Positions 56,901 through 64,000 of a stretch of DNA of 64,000 nt are shown here, piece after piece. The stretch spans positions 34,850 to 98,849 of the forward strand of contig NZ_JACJRJ010000019.1 of assembly GCF_014697195.1 (NCBI RefSeq), read 5' to 3'. This DNA comes from Cylindrospermum sp. FACHB-282 (GTDB lineage: Bacteria > Cyanobacteriota > Cyanobacteriia > Cyanobacteriales > Nostocaceae). Within the stretch, counting starts at the first letter, position 1. The number at the start of each line of letters is the position of its first letter. Under the pieces are notes generated by a model, which saw only the letters and a program-made list of their open reading frames with translations, was not told the origin of the DNA and did not search any database. The translations under genes and the position numbers were made by a program.

Positions 56901-59422
56901 GCAAACTTGCTTTGAAGTTATTAGATAAATTGGTGGCGCCAGAAATCAAATTCAGGGTACTGATTTTTTGGAATTCTAGTATTAAATGTTGGAAACTGCA
57001 CATTAGACAATCAATAGAACCTTTACGAGAAAATATCCGATGTGGCTTAGAAGTTGGCGATATAGAATATGTTGGCTATTGTTCTGTTAATCATATCTAT
57101 AATATTCTGTTTACTGGAGACAATTTAGTATCTGTATTTAAAGATATAGATCAGTATAGTATTTTAATGCATAATCTGAAGCAACAATGGACTATTAATG
57201 TTCAGAGCTTATGGAAGCAGATGGTATTTAATTTGTTGGAAGTTACTGCTGATAAATACGAATTAAATGGAAGTTACTTCAACCAGTCTCAAGCGATACC
57301 AAGCTTGATAGAAACAAATAATTATAACATTTTATTTTCTGTGTATCTAGTTAAAACTATACTTTTTTACTTGTTTAAACAAAGAAAGAGTGCGGTTGAC
57401 AGTGCTAGTTTGGCAAAACAATATATAGATTCTGTTAGTGGACAAATAGTTGTCAGTCAACACAATTTTTACTATTCTCTTGCTCTTTTGGCTGAATATA
57501 ATAACCAGGATAGCAGTAAGCAAGAACAATATTTAAAACAAGTTGTTGAAAATCAAGAAATAATGAATTATTGGGCTGTTAATGCGCCCAATAATTATCA
57601 ACATAAGTTGGATTTAATAGAAGCTGAAAAAGCCAGGGTTTTAGGGAATAATTGGGAGGCTATTGAGCTTTATGACCAAGCAATTAGAGGAGCTAAAGAA
57701 AATAAATACATTCAAGAAGAAGCCCTGGCAAATGAACTTGCTGCTGAGTTTTATATTGTCTGCGGTAAACAAAAAATTGCTCAAATCTACTTGATTGATG
57801 CTTACTATTGTTATAGTCATTGGGGAGCTAAGGCAAAAGTTGAAGATTTAGAAGAATGCTATGCTCAGTTACTTGCACCAATCCTTAATCCAACAATAAT
57901 CGGTAATTATGAAAGTGATTCGGTTGCTTTAATCAGTACTGTTGTAAATGACTCCAGCAGTACAGATATTTTGGCTATGTTGGATTTGGAAACTGTTACT
58001 AAGGCATCTTTAGCGATTTCTTCAGAAATTCAAGTTGATAAATTACTGCATACTCTGATGCAAGTGATTTTAGAGAATGTAGGAGCCGAAAAAGCTTCAT
58101 TGATTCTACAACAAGACGAGAATTTAATACTTGTAGCTCAATCCCAAGATAAGCAACAGTGTGAGTTGCAATCTACCCCGGTTACTAGTAGTCAAGATAT
58201 TCCAGTTAGCTTAATTAATTATGTTGCCCATACTAGAGAATATCTACTGCTTAATGATGCTACCACTGAAACAAATTTTGCTGCCGATACTTATGTTATT
58301 CAATATCAGCCTAAATCTATATTATGTACACCTATACTTAATCAAGGTAAACTCATTGGTATTTTTTATTTAGAAAATACCCTGACTGTTGGAGCTTTTA
58401 CTGCTGAGAGGTTGCAAATATTAAAGCTCCTATCTTCCCAAGCGGCTATCTCTCTAGAAAATGCCCAACTCTATGCCAATTTAGAAGGTAAAGTAGCTGC
58501 AAGAACTCAGGAATTAAATGATAAAAATTTACGATTACAACAAACACTACATGAACTCAAAGTTACCCAAACTCAACTGGTTCAAACAGAGAAAATGTCT
58601 AGTCTTGGGCAGATGGTTGCAGGTATTGCTCACGAAATAAATAATCCTATAAATTTCATTTACGCAAATATTGAACCTGCTAAAAATTCTATTGAATCTT
58701 TACTGCATTTGATAGATGTCTATCAGCAAGAATACCCTGAATCTACGCCTATAGTTCAGCAAGTTACAGAACAAATAGACCTAGATTTTCTGGGAAAAGA
58801 CTTGAACAAAATTATCCGTTCTATGCAGTTGGGAGCAGCGCGAATACGCCAAATTGTTCTGGGTTTACGGAATTTCTCACGCCTTGATGAAGCTGATTTA
58901 AAGGCTGTAGATATCCACGAGGGTATAGAAAATACAGTAATGCTTTTACAGCCGCGGTTAAAAGATAAATCAGGAGATTTAAAAATTGTAGTTATTAAAG
59001 AATATGCTCATTTACCCTTGGTAAATTGTTATGCTTCTCAACTGAATCAAGTGTTTATGAATGTCCTTAATAATGCGATTGATGCTTTGCGCAAGCATAA
59101 CAAGGAATTGTCGCCAGCAGAAAGAAAAAATTATTTGAGCACAATTACAATTCACACTCAAGTTATCAATAGTGATTGGGTAAGAATTTCTATTAAAGAT
59201 AATGGATGTGGGATGACTGAAGCGGTTAAGCAACGAATATTTGATCCTTTTTTTACTACTAAACCTGTGGGAGAAGGCACTGGTTTAGGATTATCTATCA
59301 GCTATCAAATTGTTGTGGATAAACATCAAGGTAGGATAGATTGCATTTCTGAACCAGGACAGGGGGCAGAGTTTGTGATGGAAATTCCTATGGAATACAG
59401 CACCACAGCCAAGACAAGTTGA
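53996..59422 (+). CDS. Ser/Thr kinase-ATPase-GAF-histidine kinase hybrid (HstK-like)
   Basis: A 1808-residue protein. Residues about 10-270 form a Hanks-type protein kinase with the catalytic-loop motif HQDIKPRN (D135) and a DFS in place of the usual DFG. About 310-600 is a large ATPase (Walker A GFSGIGKT with K341; Walker B VIFLDDLQWAD), then a long helical region (about 600-1310), a GAF domain (about 1330-1490), a coiled coil, HisKA with H1546 (VAGIAHEINNP) and HATPase (about 1640-1795). This is the HstK architecture of heterocystous cyanobacteria. Start ATG 53996; another frame upstream is not open. It follows the HNOBA kinase by 200 nt and may be co-regulated. Confidence 0.92.
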   Translation: MINNSISAIAIPGYRITELIYVGARTTVYRAYQEKTQMPVIIKILNAEYPQFRDLILFRNQFAIAQHIDHANIIKCYSLEPYGNSYALILEDFGGIFLSQYANFQPLELEEFFSIAIAITDALEFLYQNRIIHQDIKPRNILINPLSKQIKLIDFSISSILPKENAEIKNPNVLSGTLAYMSPEQTGRMNRGIDYRTDFYSLGVTFYELLTGQLPFKSTNPLELVHCHLAKEPISPREINPQIPQNVAKIIMKLMAKTAEKRYQTASGIRYDLEVCQQMLLNQGEIKSFELGKRDICDRFLIPEKLYGREEEVATLLNAFDRVSTGNIEFMLIAGFSGIGKTAVVNEVHKPIVRQKGYFISGKFDQFQRDIPFSALVQAFHSLMEQLLTESTAELLDWKAKILSALGEQGRVMIDIIPKLELIIGKQPEVVELTSSASQNRFNLLFSKFIQVLATKEHPLVIFLDDLQWADSASLKLIQLLMTEADVKYLLLIGAYRDNEVNPGHPFKITLDDLLQSQVTVNQITLKPLDEVNLNRLIADTLNCPEYEAVSLTKLVLSKTQGNPFFTSQLLKFLRDDGLITFNLDARYWQYNISEEQNIYIKNNVVELLAIQLQKLAESIQNTLKIAACIGNEFDLHTLSIVCQKSEVETASDLWKALQKGLILPKDEVYKLYQNESVSKDDQRWITDNKQLTVNYKFIHDRVQQAAYYLIPAVDKQATHLKIGRLILQNTTSAELEENIFEIVNQLNIGVDLIISQSEKYQLAKLNLLAGQKAKLATAYDAAVRYLNLGLGLLAADSWQQEYYLTLNIYVELVEAEYLNINFEQAITYIKIVQQQARTLIDQVKVYEAEIQIYIAQVQMQLAIDTGLKLLDMLGVSLEQALPQDLNIDDLIYLSTMTAPDKIAAMRVLISISSAAYFANPALLMPIVVTMINLSIKYGNSSASAYGYVFYGMLLCGLLSDIDSGYRYGKLALKLLDKLVAPEIKFRVLIFWNSSIKCWKLHIRQSIEPLRENIRCGLEVGDIEYVGYCSVNHIYNILFTGDNLVSVFKDIDQYSILMHNLKQQWTINVQSLWKQMVFNLLEVTADKYELNGSYFNQSQAIPSLIETNNYNILFSVYLVKTILFYLFKQRKSAVDSASLAKQYIDSVSGQIVVSQHNFYYSLALLAEYNNQDSSKQEQYLKQVVENQEIMNYWAVNAPNNYQHKLDLIEAEKARVLGNNWEAIELYDQAIRGAKENKYIQEEALANELAAEFYIVCGKQKIAQIYLIDAYYCYSHWGAKAKVEDLEECYAQLLAPILNPTIIGNYESDSVALISTVVNDSSSTDILAMLDLETVTKASLAISSEIQVDKLLHTLMQVILENVGAEKASLILQQDENLILVAQSQDKQQCELQSTPVTSSQDIPVSLINYVAHTREYLLLNDATTETNFAADTYVIQYQPKSILCTPILNQGKLIGIFYLENTLTVGAFTAERLQILKLLSSQAAISLENAQLYANLEGKVAARTQELNDKNLRLQQTLHELKVTQTQLVQTEKMSSLGQMVAGIAHEINNPINFIYANIEPAKNSIESLLHLIDVYQQEYPESTPIVQQVTEQIDLDFLGKDLNKIIRSMQLGAARIRQIVLGLRNFSRLDEADLKAVDIHEGIENTVMLLQPRLKDKSGDLKIVVIKEYAHLPLVNCYASQLNQVFMNVLNNAIDALRKHNKELSPAERKNYLSTITIHTQVINSDWVRISIKDNGCGMTEAVKQRIFDPFFTTKPVGEGTGLGLSISYQIVVDKHQGRIDCISEPGQGAEFVMEIPMEYSTTAKTS

Positions 59423-59468
59423 TATGGCGGGTGTAGGATAGAGATCCAGCATCAACTCGTGATTTTTT

Positions 59469-60545
59469 ATGTCTGCTACGCCGCTTGTGTCTCAGGTTAA
59501 CTCACCCATCCCCAAAAAATCAGAACTCATTCCTCCCCTACTAGGTGCTTCTGTTGCGGAGTTAACCGCTTGGGTGCAGCAGCAGGGACAACCAGCTTAT
59601 AGAGGAAAGCAATTGCATGAGTGGATTTATCAAAAGGGGGTGCGATCGCTTGCTGATATTTCTGTCTTTTCTAAAAATTGGCGGGCAGAAGTGGCAGCAG
59701 TCCCCATCGGGCGCTCTACTCTACATTACCGCTCAGTTGCCCCCGATGGCACTGTTAAGTATCTGCTGCAACTTGCAGATGGGCTAATTGTGGAAACTGT
59801 TGGTATCCCCAGCGATAAGCGTTTAACGGTATGCGTCTCTACTCAGGTGGGTTGTCCAATGGCCTGTGATTTCTGCGCTACTGGTAAGGGTGGCTACAAA
59901 CGCAACCTTACCCGCTCGGAGATTGTAGATCAGGTGTTGACTGTCCAAGAAGATTTTCAGCAACGGGTGAGTCATGTCGTGTTTATGGGGATGGGTGAAC
60001 CGTTGTTGAATACGGAGAGTGTCCTGGCATCTCTTAGATCCCTGAATCAAGATGTGGGCATAGGACAGCGATCGCTTACTGTTTCTACTGTGGGTATTCC
60101 CGATCGCATCCGTCAGTTAGCGCAACATAATTTGCAAGTCACTCTCGCTGTTAGTCTGCACGCACCTAACCAAGCCTTACGAGAAAAACTGATCCCCAGC
60201 GCTAAACCCTATCCTCTAGAAGATTTGCTGGCTGAATGTCGGGAATATGTGGAAATTACTGGACGCCGTGTTAGCTTTGAATACGTCCTCCTGGCTGGGG
60301 TAAACGATTTGCCAGAACACGCTTTACAACTGGCAAAATGTCTGCGGGGATTTCAAAGTCATGTAAATTTGATTCCCTACAATCCCATCCAGGAAGTAGA
60401 CTATAAACGCCCTAACCGCGATCGCATTGATGCCTTCGTGAAAATCCTCCAGCAACAAAACACTGCCGTTAGTGTCCGCTACTCCCGCGGTTTAGAAGCT
60501 GACGCTGCTTGTGGACAACTAAGAACAAGCAAATCTGAGTTTTGA
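59469..60545 (+). CDS. rlmN: Dual-specificity rRNA/tRNA adenine-C2 methyltransferase RlmN
   Basis: A 358-residue radical-SAM enzyme that methylates C2 of A2503 in 23S rRNA and A37 of some tRNAs. The [4Fe-4S] motif is C129-PMA-C133-DF-C136, followed by [14 protein letters not shown] and, near the C-terminus, EADAACGQL with the catalytic cysteine. Start ATG at 59469. Length is typical. Confidence 0.96.
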   Translation: MSATPLVSQVNSPIPKKSELIPPLLGASVAELTAWVQQQGQPAYRGKQLHEWIYQKGVRSLADISVFSKNWRAEVAAVPIGRSTLHYRSVAPDGTVKYLLQLADGLIVETVGIPSDKRLTVCVSTQVGCPMACDFCATGKGGYKRNLTRSEIVDQVLTVQEDFQQRVSHVVFMGMGEPLLNTESVLASLRSLNQDVGIGQRSLTVSTVGIPDRIRQLAQHNLQVTLAVSLHAPNQALREKLIPSAKPYPLEDLLAECREYVEITGRRVSFEYVLLAGVNDLPEHALQLAKCLRGFQSHVNLIPYNPIQEVDYKRPNRDRIDAFVKILQQQNTAVSVRYSRGLEADAACGQLRTSKSEF

Positions 60546-60701
60546 GGTTTTAATTAATATTAATGAGTTAATGACAGGCAAGATGCCTGTCCTACATTCT
60601 TTGAATGGGCTAGATATTGGTAATTAAAACCATTGTAGAGACGATTGATTTGTCATTTCTACAATATGGCCTGTTCAAATGCAAATCGCGTCAGCACTAA
60701 T

Positions 60702-60881
60702 TTACCTTTTGGCGTAAATACCTGGGGCATAAGCCTCAATCACTTTTCCAGTAAGGGTGCAGGTGATCATTAAGTAGTCACAAGTTGGGCACTGTGTCCG
60801 GGTTAATTGATTATCAGAAATGTAGTGACGTTCAGCTGCACTGCCACAGTTTGGACAGCAAACCTTTTGTATTACTTGCAT
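60702..60881 (-). CDS. 59-residue zinc-ribbon protein
   Basis: The minus strand encodes MQVIQKVCCPNCGSAAER..., with CPNC (about 9-12) and CPTC (31-34) pairs that would bind zinc, and ends in EAYAPGIYAKR. It is shorter than the 60-codon cut-offs often used, yet the four-cysteine pattern supports it; it looks like the small cyanobacterial proteins of this type that I recall being annotated as PriA-like. Function unknown. Gene is convergent with rlmN. Confidence 0.75.
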   Translation of the reverse strand: MQVIQKVCCPNCGSAAERHYISDNQLTRTQCPTCDYLMITCTLTGKVIEAYAPGIYAKR

Positions 60882-61539
60882 TTTAAATCCCCTGGTTGTA
60901 ATGATTGTTTTGGAAAAAAACTTTAAATTGAAACTTTAAATTTAACCAGCAAATATTCTGGTTTGCAAAACTTTAACAACAAGTCACAAGATGAGCTACT
61001 AATTATGTTGTAAAAACTTTAAGCATTGAAAATTTTTTGTTTTTCACTTACTTATGATAGTAGCACCTAGGGTAAATTAATATCATACTTTAGAGATATA
61101 AATTCATCCTAGCAATGAATATCGCTTAGATTTAGACTGATCCCTGTAATTAACCCTTTGAGATAACCTTGTTTATAACTATCTTCAAACAATACTTACT
61201 TCTGTATTCAATAGCCAAAAGCTGAGAAAAACTGTAATTTAAGTAACAAAATATTTATCTTAAGGTTTAATTAATATTTAATGACCCTTGATCAGCTAGT
61301 CCAGATTTAATTTAGACAAAACTGATGCGGGCTGGGATTGGGGATTGGAAAAAAACCTTCCTTAGATGGATAAAAAAACTTGGCAGAAAAGATAAATTTC
61401 CACCATATAGCTATCCCCGTGGGAGTAGTTTCATGGGTGCTGTTAGCGTAGCCCGTGCTGAGTCACCTCATAGATAAATCAGAGATAGCAAATTTTGTCT
61501 CAGCTAGAACGTTAGCTATTGCTACTTTAAGGATGAACA
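60882..61539. other. Long non-coding region
   Basis: 658 nt, AT-rich, between the zinc-ribbon gene and the 118-residue gene. Repeats of AACTTTAAATT type occur near 60919-60945. No gene or confident regulatory element is seen. Confidence 0.5.
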
Positions 61540-61896
61540 ATGATTAATTTGCCAGATTTTGTCAAAGAAGCTCAAAAAGATGACGATATTTACTCAAAGT
61601 TGATGGCGATTAGCCAAGAGGCTATTGAGGAGGCACATTACGAAACGGCTTACCATGCTTTGTATGCCGCCCTGCACTATGCCCAAGAGATTGGCGACGA
61701 GTCTCGTCTAAAGGCTGTGGAAGAAGCGGCGATCGCACAGCGCGATTGGATTGACGCCCAGGCGCCAAAACACCGGATGTCAAGTCAGTCTGCTACTTTA
61801 CGCCAGGGAGTTAGCCTATATGACACCCTTCGCAGACAAGCAGCTACCCAGGCCTTGCTCAAACGAAACAACACCGGGTTTAAACAAAAAAATTGA
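61540..61896 (+). CDS. Small helical conserved protein
   Basis: A 118-residue all-helical protein (DFVKEAQKDDDIYSKLMAI..., EAHYETAYHALYAALHYAQE). It looks like a conserved cyanobacterial protein without known function; the tandem helices suggest a single TPR-like hairpin. Start ATG at 61540 follows an AAGGATG-type site. It is convergent with uvrC, with about 20 nt between stops. Confidence 0.75.
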   Translation: MINLPDFVKEAQKDDDIYSKLMAISQEAIEEAHYETAYHALYAALHYAQEIGDESRLKAVEEAAIAQRDWIDAQAPKHRMSSQSATLRQGVSLYDTLRRQAATQALLKRNNTGFKQKN

Positions 61897-61916
61897 GCGC
61901 CATGGCTCTTTCTACC

Positions 61917-63815
61917 TCAAGAGGGATGAAAATAGTCATAAATTTCTTGAGCTAAATGTGGGCCAATTCCTGCTACCTCAGCTAGTTGTGTTGGTGTGGC
62001 TTGGCGAATATAATCGACTGAGCGAAAATGCCCTAAAAGCTGCTTTTGGCGATGGTGTCCTAAACCGGGAATTTCATCTAAACGCGATCGCTTTAATTGA
62101 TCACTGCGTTGCTGACGATGAAAACTCACAGCAAATCGGTGTGCTTCATCCCGCAACCGCCGCAACAACTGCACTCCTGGTTGTTCTGCATCTGTCTCTA
62201 AAGGTTGAGATTCTCCCGGTAAAAAAATCTCTTCTCGCTGCTTCGCCAAACTGACGACGCGTAAGTCTTCTAATAAATTCATCTCTTGCAAAACACCAAC
62301 AACTGAGGATAACTGACCTTTGCCGCCATCAATCATAATTAAATCAGGCCAGTCAGAATTACCCACCCTTGTTAATTGTGGATCTTCTGCATACTTGCGA
62401 AAACGCCGCTGGATAACTTCCGCTAAACTCGCAAAATCATCAGAATGTCCGGCTGTGACTGTGGGATTTTTGATTTTGTAGTGGCGATAGTGTTGCTTTG
62501 CGGGTAAACCATCAATAAACACGACTTGAGAAGCTACTGCATTTGCACCTTGGATGTGAGAAATATCGTAACCTTCGATGCGGTGGGGTGAGTCGGGTAA
62601 ATCGAGAATGGCGGTTAAATCTTCCATTGCTTGGAGATTGCGTTGGCGTAGCCCGTCGCAGACATTGCCTAATTTCTCCATTCTCTGCAATTCATACTCG
62701 GCATTTCGCTCCACCATCTCGATTAATTCTGCCTTAGTTTGGCGTTGGGGAGTGAGAATTGTCACTTTTCTACCTTTGCGTTGAGTTAAGATATCTGCCA
62801 ATATCTCCCCATCTGGTAACTCATGCTGCACTAAAATCTCTGTGGGAATTTCCACCCCGTCGGCGGTTTGGTAATGTTCTTCTAAAACTCGTTGTAAAAT
62901 AGCTCCAGGTTCGGCTTGAGCATCCGCTACAAATGCCAAGCGTCCAACTAATTGTCCAGCGCGAATCTGGAATAATTGAATACAGGCGTTTTGTTCGTTA
63001 GCGGCGAGTGCTACTGTATCCCGTGACACTGTGTCATCTGGTAGGGAAACTTTTTGATTTGCTGTCAGGGACTTTAACCCAGAAATTTGATCGCGAATTC
63101 GCGCCGCTGACTCGAAATTGAGGGATTCTGCGGCTGTTTGCATTTGTTCTGTCAAAATATCAATTAGTTCCTGAGTTCTACCTTGGAACACCATCGCCAC
63201 TTTTTGGACGATTTGGCGATATTCTGCTGGGGAAATCAATTTTTGACAGACACCCGGACACATGCCTAAATCATAATTTAAGCAAGGACGGTCTTGAAAT
63301 AGTGGTTTAGGTCGTTGTCGCAAGGGGAAGATGCGCTTGCATAAGCCTACTATTTCTCGCAATAGACCAGAATCGGTATATGGCCCGTAAAATTTATCCT
63401 TTTCTTTGCCAAATTGGCGTTTACGGGTGATGAAAATTCGCGGATAATCTTCTGACCAACTGATGCAGAGATAGGGATATTTTTTATCATCCTTGAGTAG
63501 GACGTTGAAATATGGCTGGTGTTGTTTGATTAAATTAGCTTCTAGGGCCAAGGCTTCAGATTCGGTATCGGTGACGATGAATTCAATTTCACTCACCAGC
63601 TTGACCATTGTTTTGATGCGTTCTGTTTTATTGTGCGCGTCTCGGAAATAGGAACGAACACGCGATCGCAATTTTCGCGATTTACCTATATACATAATGC
63701 GATCGCAATTGTCCCGCATCAAATAAACCCCCGGTTCCGGTGGAATTTCGGCGAGGCGATTTTCCAGTCGTTCTGGATCTTTCACCAGTGGTAGCGTTTG
63801 AGCAGATAAGGTCAC
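61917..63815 (-). CDS. uvrC: Excinuclease ABC subunit C
   Basis: A 632-residue nucleotide-excision repair nuclease making the dual incisions around a lesion with UvrAB. The N-terminal GIY-YIG domain has [10 protein letters not shown] and MYIGKSRKL; a central UVR motif is [19 protein letters not shown]; the C-terminal RNase H-like half has [11 protein letters not shown] and MIDGGKGQ; and two helix-hairpin-helix motifs close the protein. Length is standard. Start ATG at 63815. Confidence 0.97.
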   Translation of the reverse strand: MTLSAQTLPLVKDPERLENRLAEIPPEPGVYLMRDNCDRIMYIGKSRKLRSRVRSYFRDAHNKTERIKTMVKLVSEIEFIVTDTESEALALEANLIKQHQPYFNVLLKDDKKYPYLCISWSEDYPRIFITRKRQFGKEKDKFYGPYTDSGLLREIVGLCKRIFPLRQRPKPLFQDRPCLNYDLGMCPGVCQKLISPAEYRQIVQKVAMVFQGRTQELIDILTEQMQTAAESLNFESAARIRDQISGLKSLTANQKVSLPDDTVSRDTVALAANEQNACIQLFQIRAGQLVGRLAFVADAQAEPGAILQRVLEEHYQTADGVEIPTEILVQHELPDGEILADILTQRKGRKVTILTPQRQTKAELIEMVERNAEYELQRMEKLGNVCDGLRQRNLQAMEDLTAILDLPDSPHRIEGYDISHIQGANAVASQVVFIDGLPAKQHYRHYKIKNPTVTAGHSDDFASLAEVIQRRFRKYAEDPQLTRVGNSDWPDLIMIDGGKGQLSSVVGVLQEMNLLEDLRVVSLAKQREEIFLPGESQPLETDAEQPGVQLLRRLRDEAHRFAVSFHRQQRSDQLKRSRLDEIPGLGHHRQKQLLGHFRSVDYIRQATPTQLAEVAGIGPHLAQEIYDYFHPS

Positions 63816-63901
63816 AACAATATTTAGGGAATTTTATTCTCTTTGCCCTTCTCTATTATGAACTATCCACCTGTTAACCTAGATTGACGTGACATACTCC
63901 A

Positions 63902-63925
63902 CACACTCCCTTTCAGGTGAGTGTG
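63902..63925 (-). other. End hairpin of an IS200/IS605-type element
   Basis: CACACTC (63902-63908) pairs with GAGTGTG (63919-63925), loop of 10 nt, flanked by GACATACTC and GGGCTTCTC. Hairpins of this kind with the GGGCTTCTCAAC flank stand just downstream of TnpB genes and at the right end of cyanobacterial IS605-type elements. The stop of the putative TnpB is 19 nt away on the minus strand. Assignment rests on position and remembered pattern. Confidence 0.5.
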
Positions 63926-63943
63926 GGCTTCTCAACGACTCCT

Positions 63944-64000
63944 CTATGAGGACATTAATTGAGCTTTAAGACCGTGCGTCCCACGGTTCTTGATATTTAT
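63944..64000 (-). CDS. C-terminal end of a TnpB-family protein (partial)
   Basis: The last 18 codons before a TAG stop read INIKNRGTHGLKAQLMSS. The motif I/L-N-I-K/R-N-R-G is the usual tail after the DRDXNAA block of IS200/IS605-family TnpB (RNA-guided nuclease) proteins. The rest of the gene is outside the window. Confidence 0.5.
   Translation of the reverse strand: MNIKNRGTHGLKAQLMSS

Overview
The window reads as chromosome of a filamentous, probably heterocyst-forming cyanobacterium of the Nostoc/Anabaena type. Three things point there: dense HIP1 octamers (GCGATCGC) inside and between genes; photosynthetic genes (psaE, psb28, ndhO, and a class II FBPase of the cyanobacterial FBP/SBPase type); and many heptameric tandem repeats (CCCATTA, CTAATGA) and small dispersed repeats between genes, as is usual in Nostoc-like genomes. 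I saw no rRNA, tRNA, CRISPR array or replication origin.

Layout. 0.6-8.7 kb: an ethylene-receptor-like hybrid histidine kinase, a monothiol glutaredoxin/BolA pair, a secreted helical protein, a PrcA-type subtilase with a P-domain, a PlsC-like acyltransferase, tadA and grxC. 8.9-12.5 kb: a DyP-type peroxidase directly downstream of a secreted protein carrying all five copper-radical-oxidase ligand residues. 13.6-21 kb: glpX, hemA, two neutral/branched-chain amino acid ABC transporter genes, a small toxin-antitoxin pair and pgi. 21.3-29.3 kb is accessory: an RTX-like repeat protein, a duplicated small gene coupled to a retropepsin-like protease, and a tight three-gene cassette (winged-helix-like protein, P-loop ATPase, Mrr-type nuclease) that is the best candidate for an undescribed, probably defensive, system. 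29.5-42.7 kb is mostly housekeeping: mdh, ndhO, mutM, psaE, a fibrillin-like protein, mraY, moaB-like, psb28, dtd, a His-rich CobW-like GTPase, cysS and a TldD/TldE pair. 42.8-44.1 kb is a scar where an IS630 transposase remnant abuts a truncated ATPase gene, followed by a Uma2 nuclease. 44.4-48.4 kb: a coiled-coil protein overlapping coaD, then lgt, cobM and a MIF-like tautomerase.

48.7-59.4 kb is a sensory cluster on the + strand: an APC permease fused to a PAS-histidine kinase, an H-NOX heme sensor, an HNOBA-histidine kinase and a 1808-residue Ser/Thr kinase-ATPase-GAF-histidine kinase. The three kinases share closely related C-terminal modules and none carries a receiver domain, so their response regulators must lie elsewhere. 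The window ends with rlmN, a 59-residue zinc-ribbon protein, a small conserved protein, uvrC, and what looks like the last 18 codons plus end hairpin of an IS200/IS605-family TnpB gene running off the edge.

Functions are assigned from motifs and remembered family features only; no database search was run.
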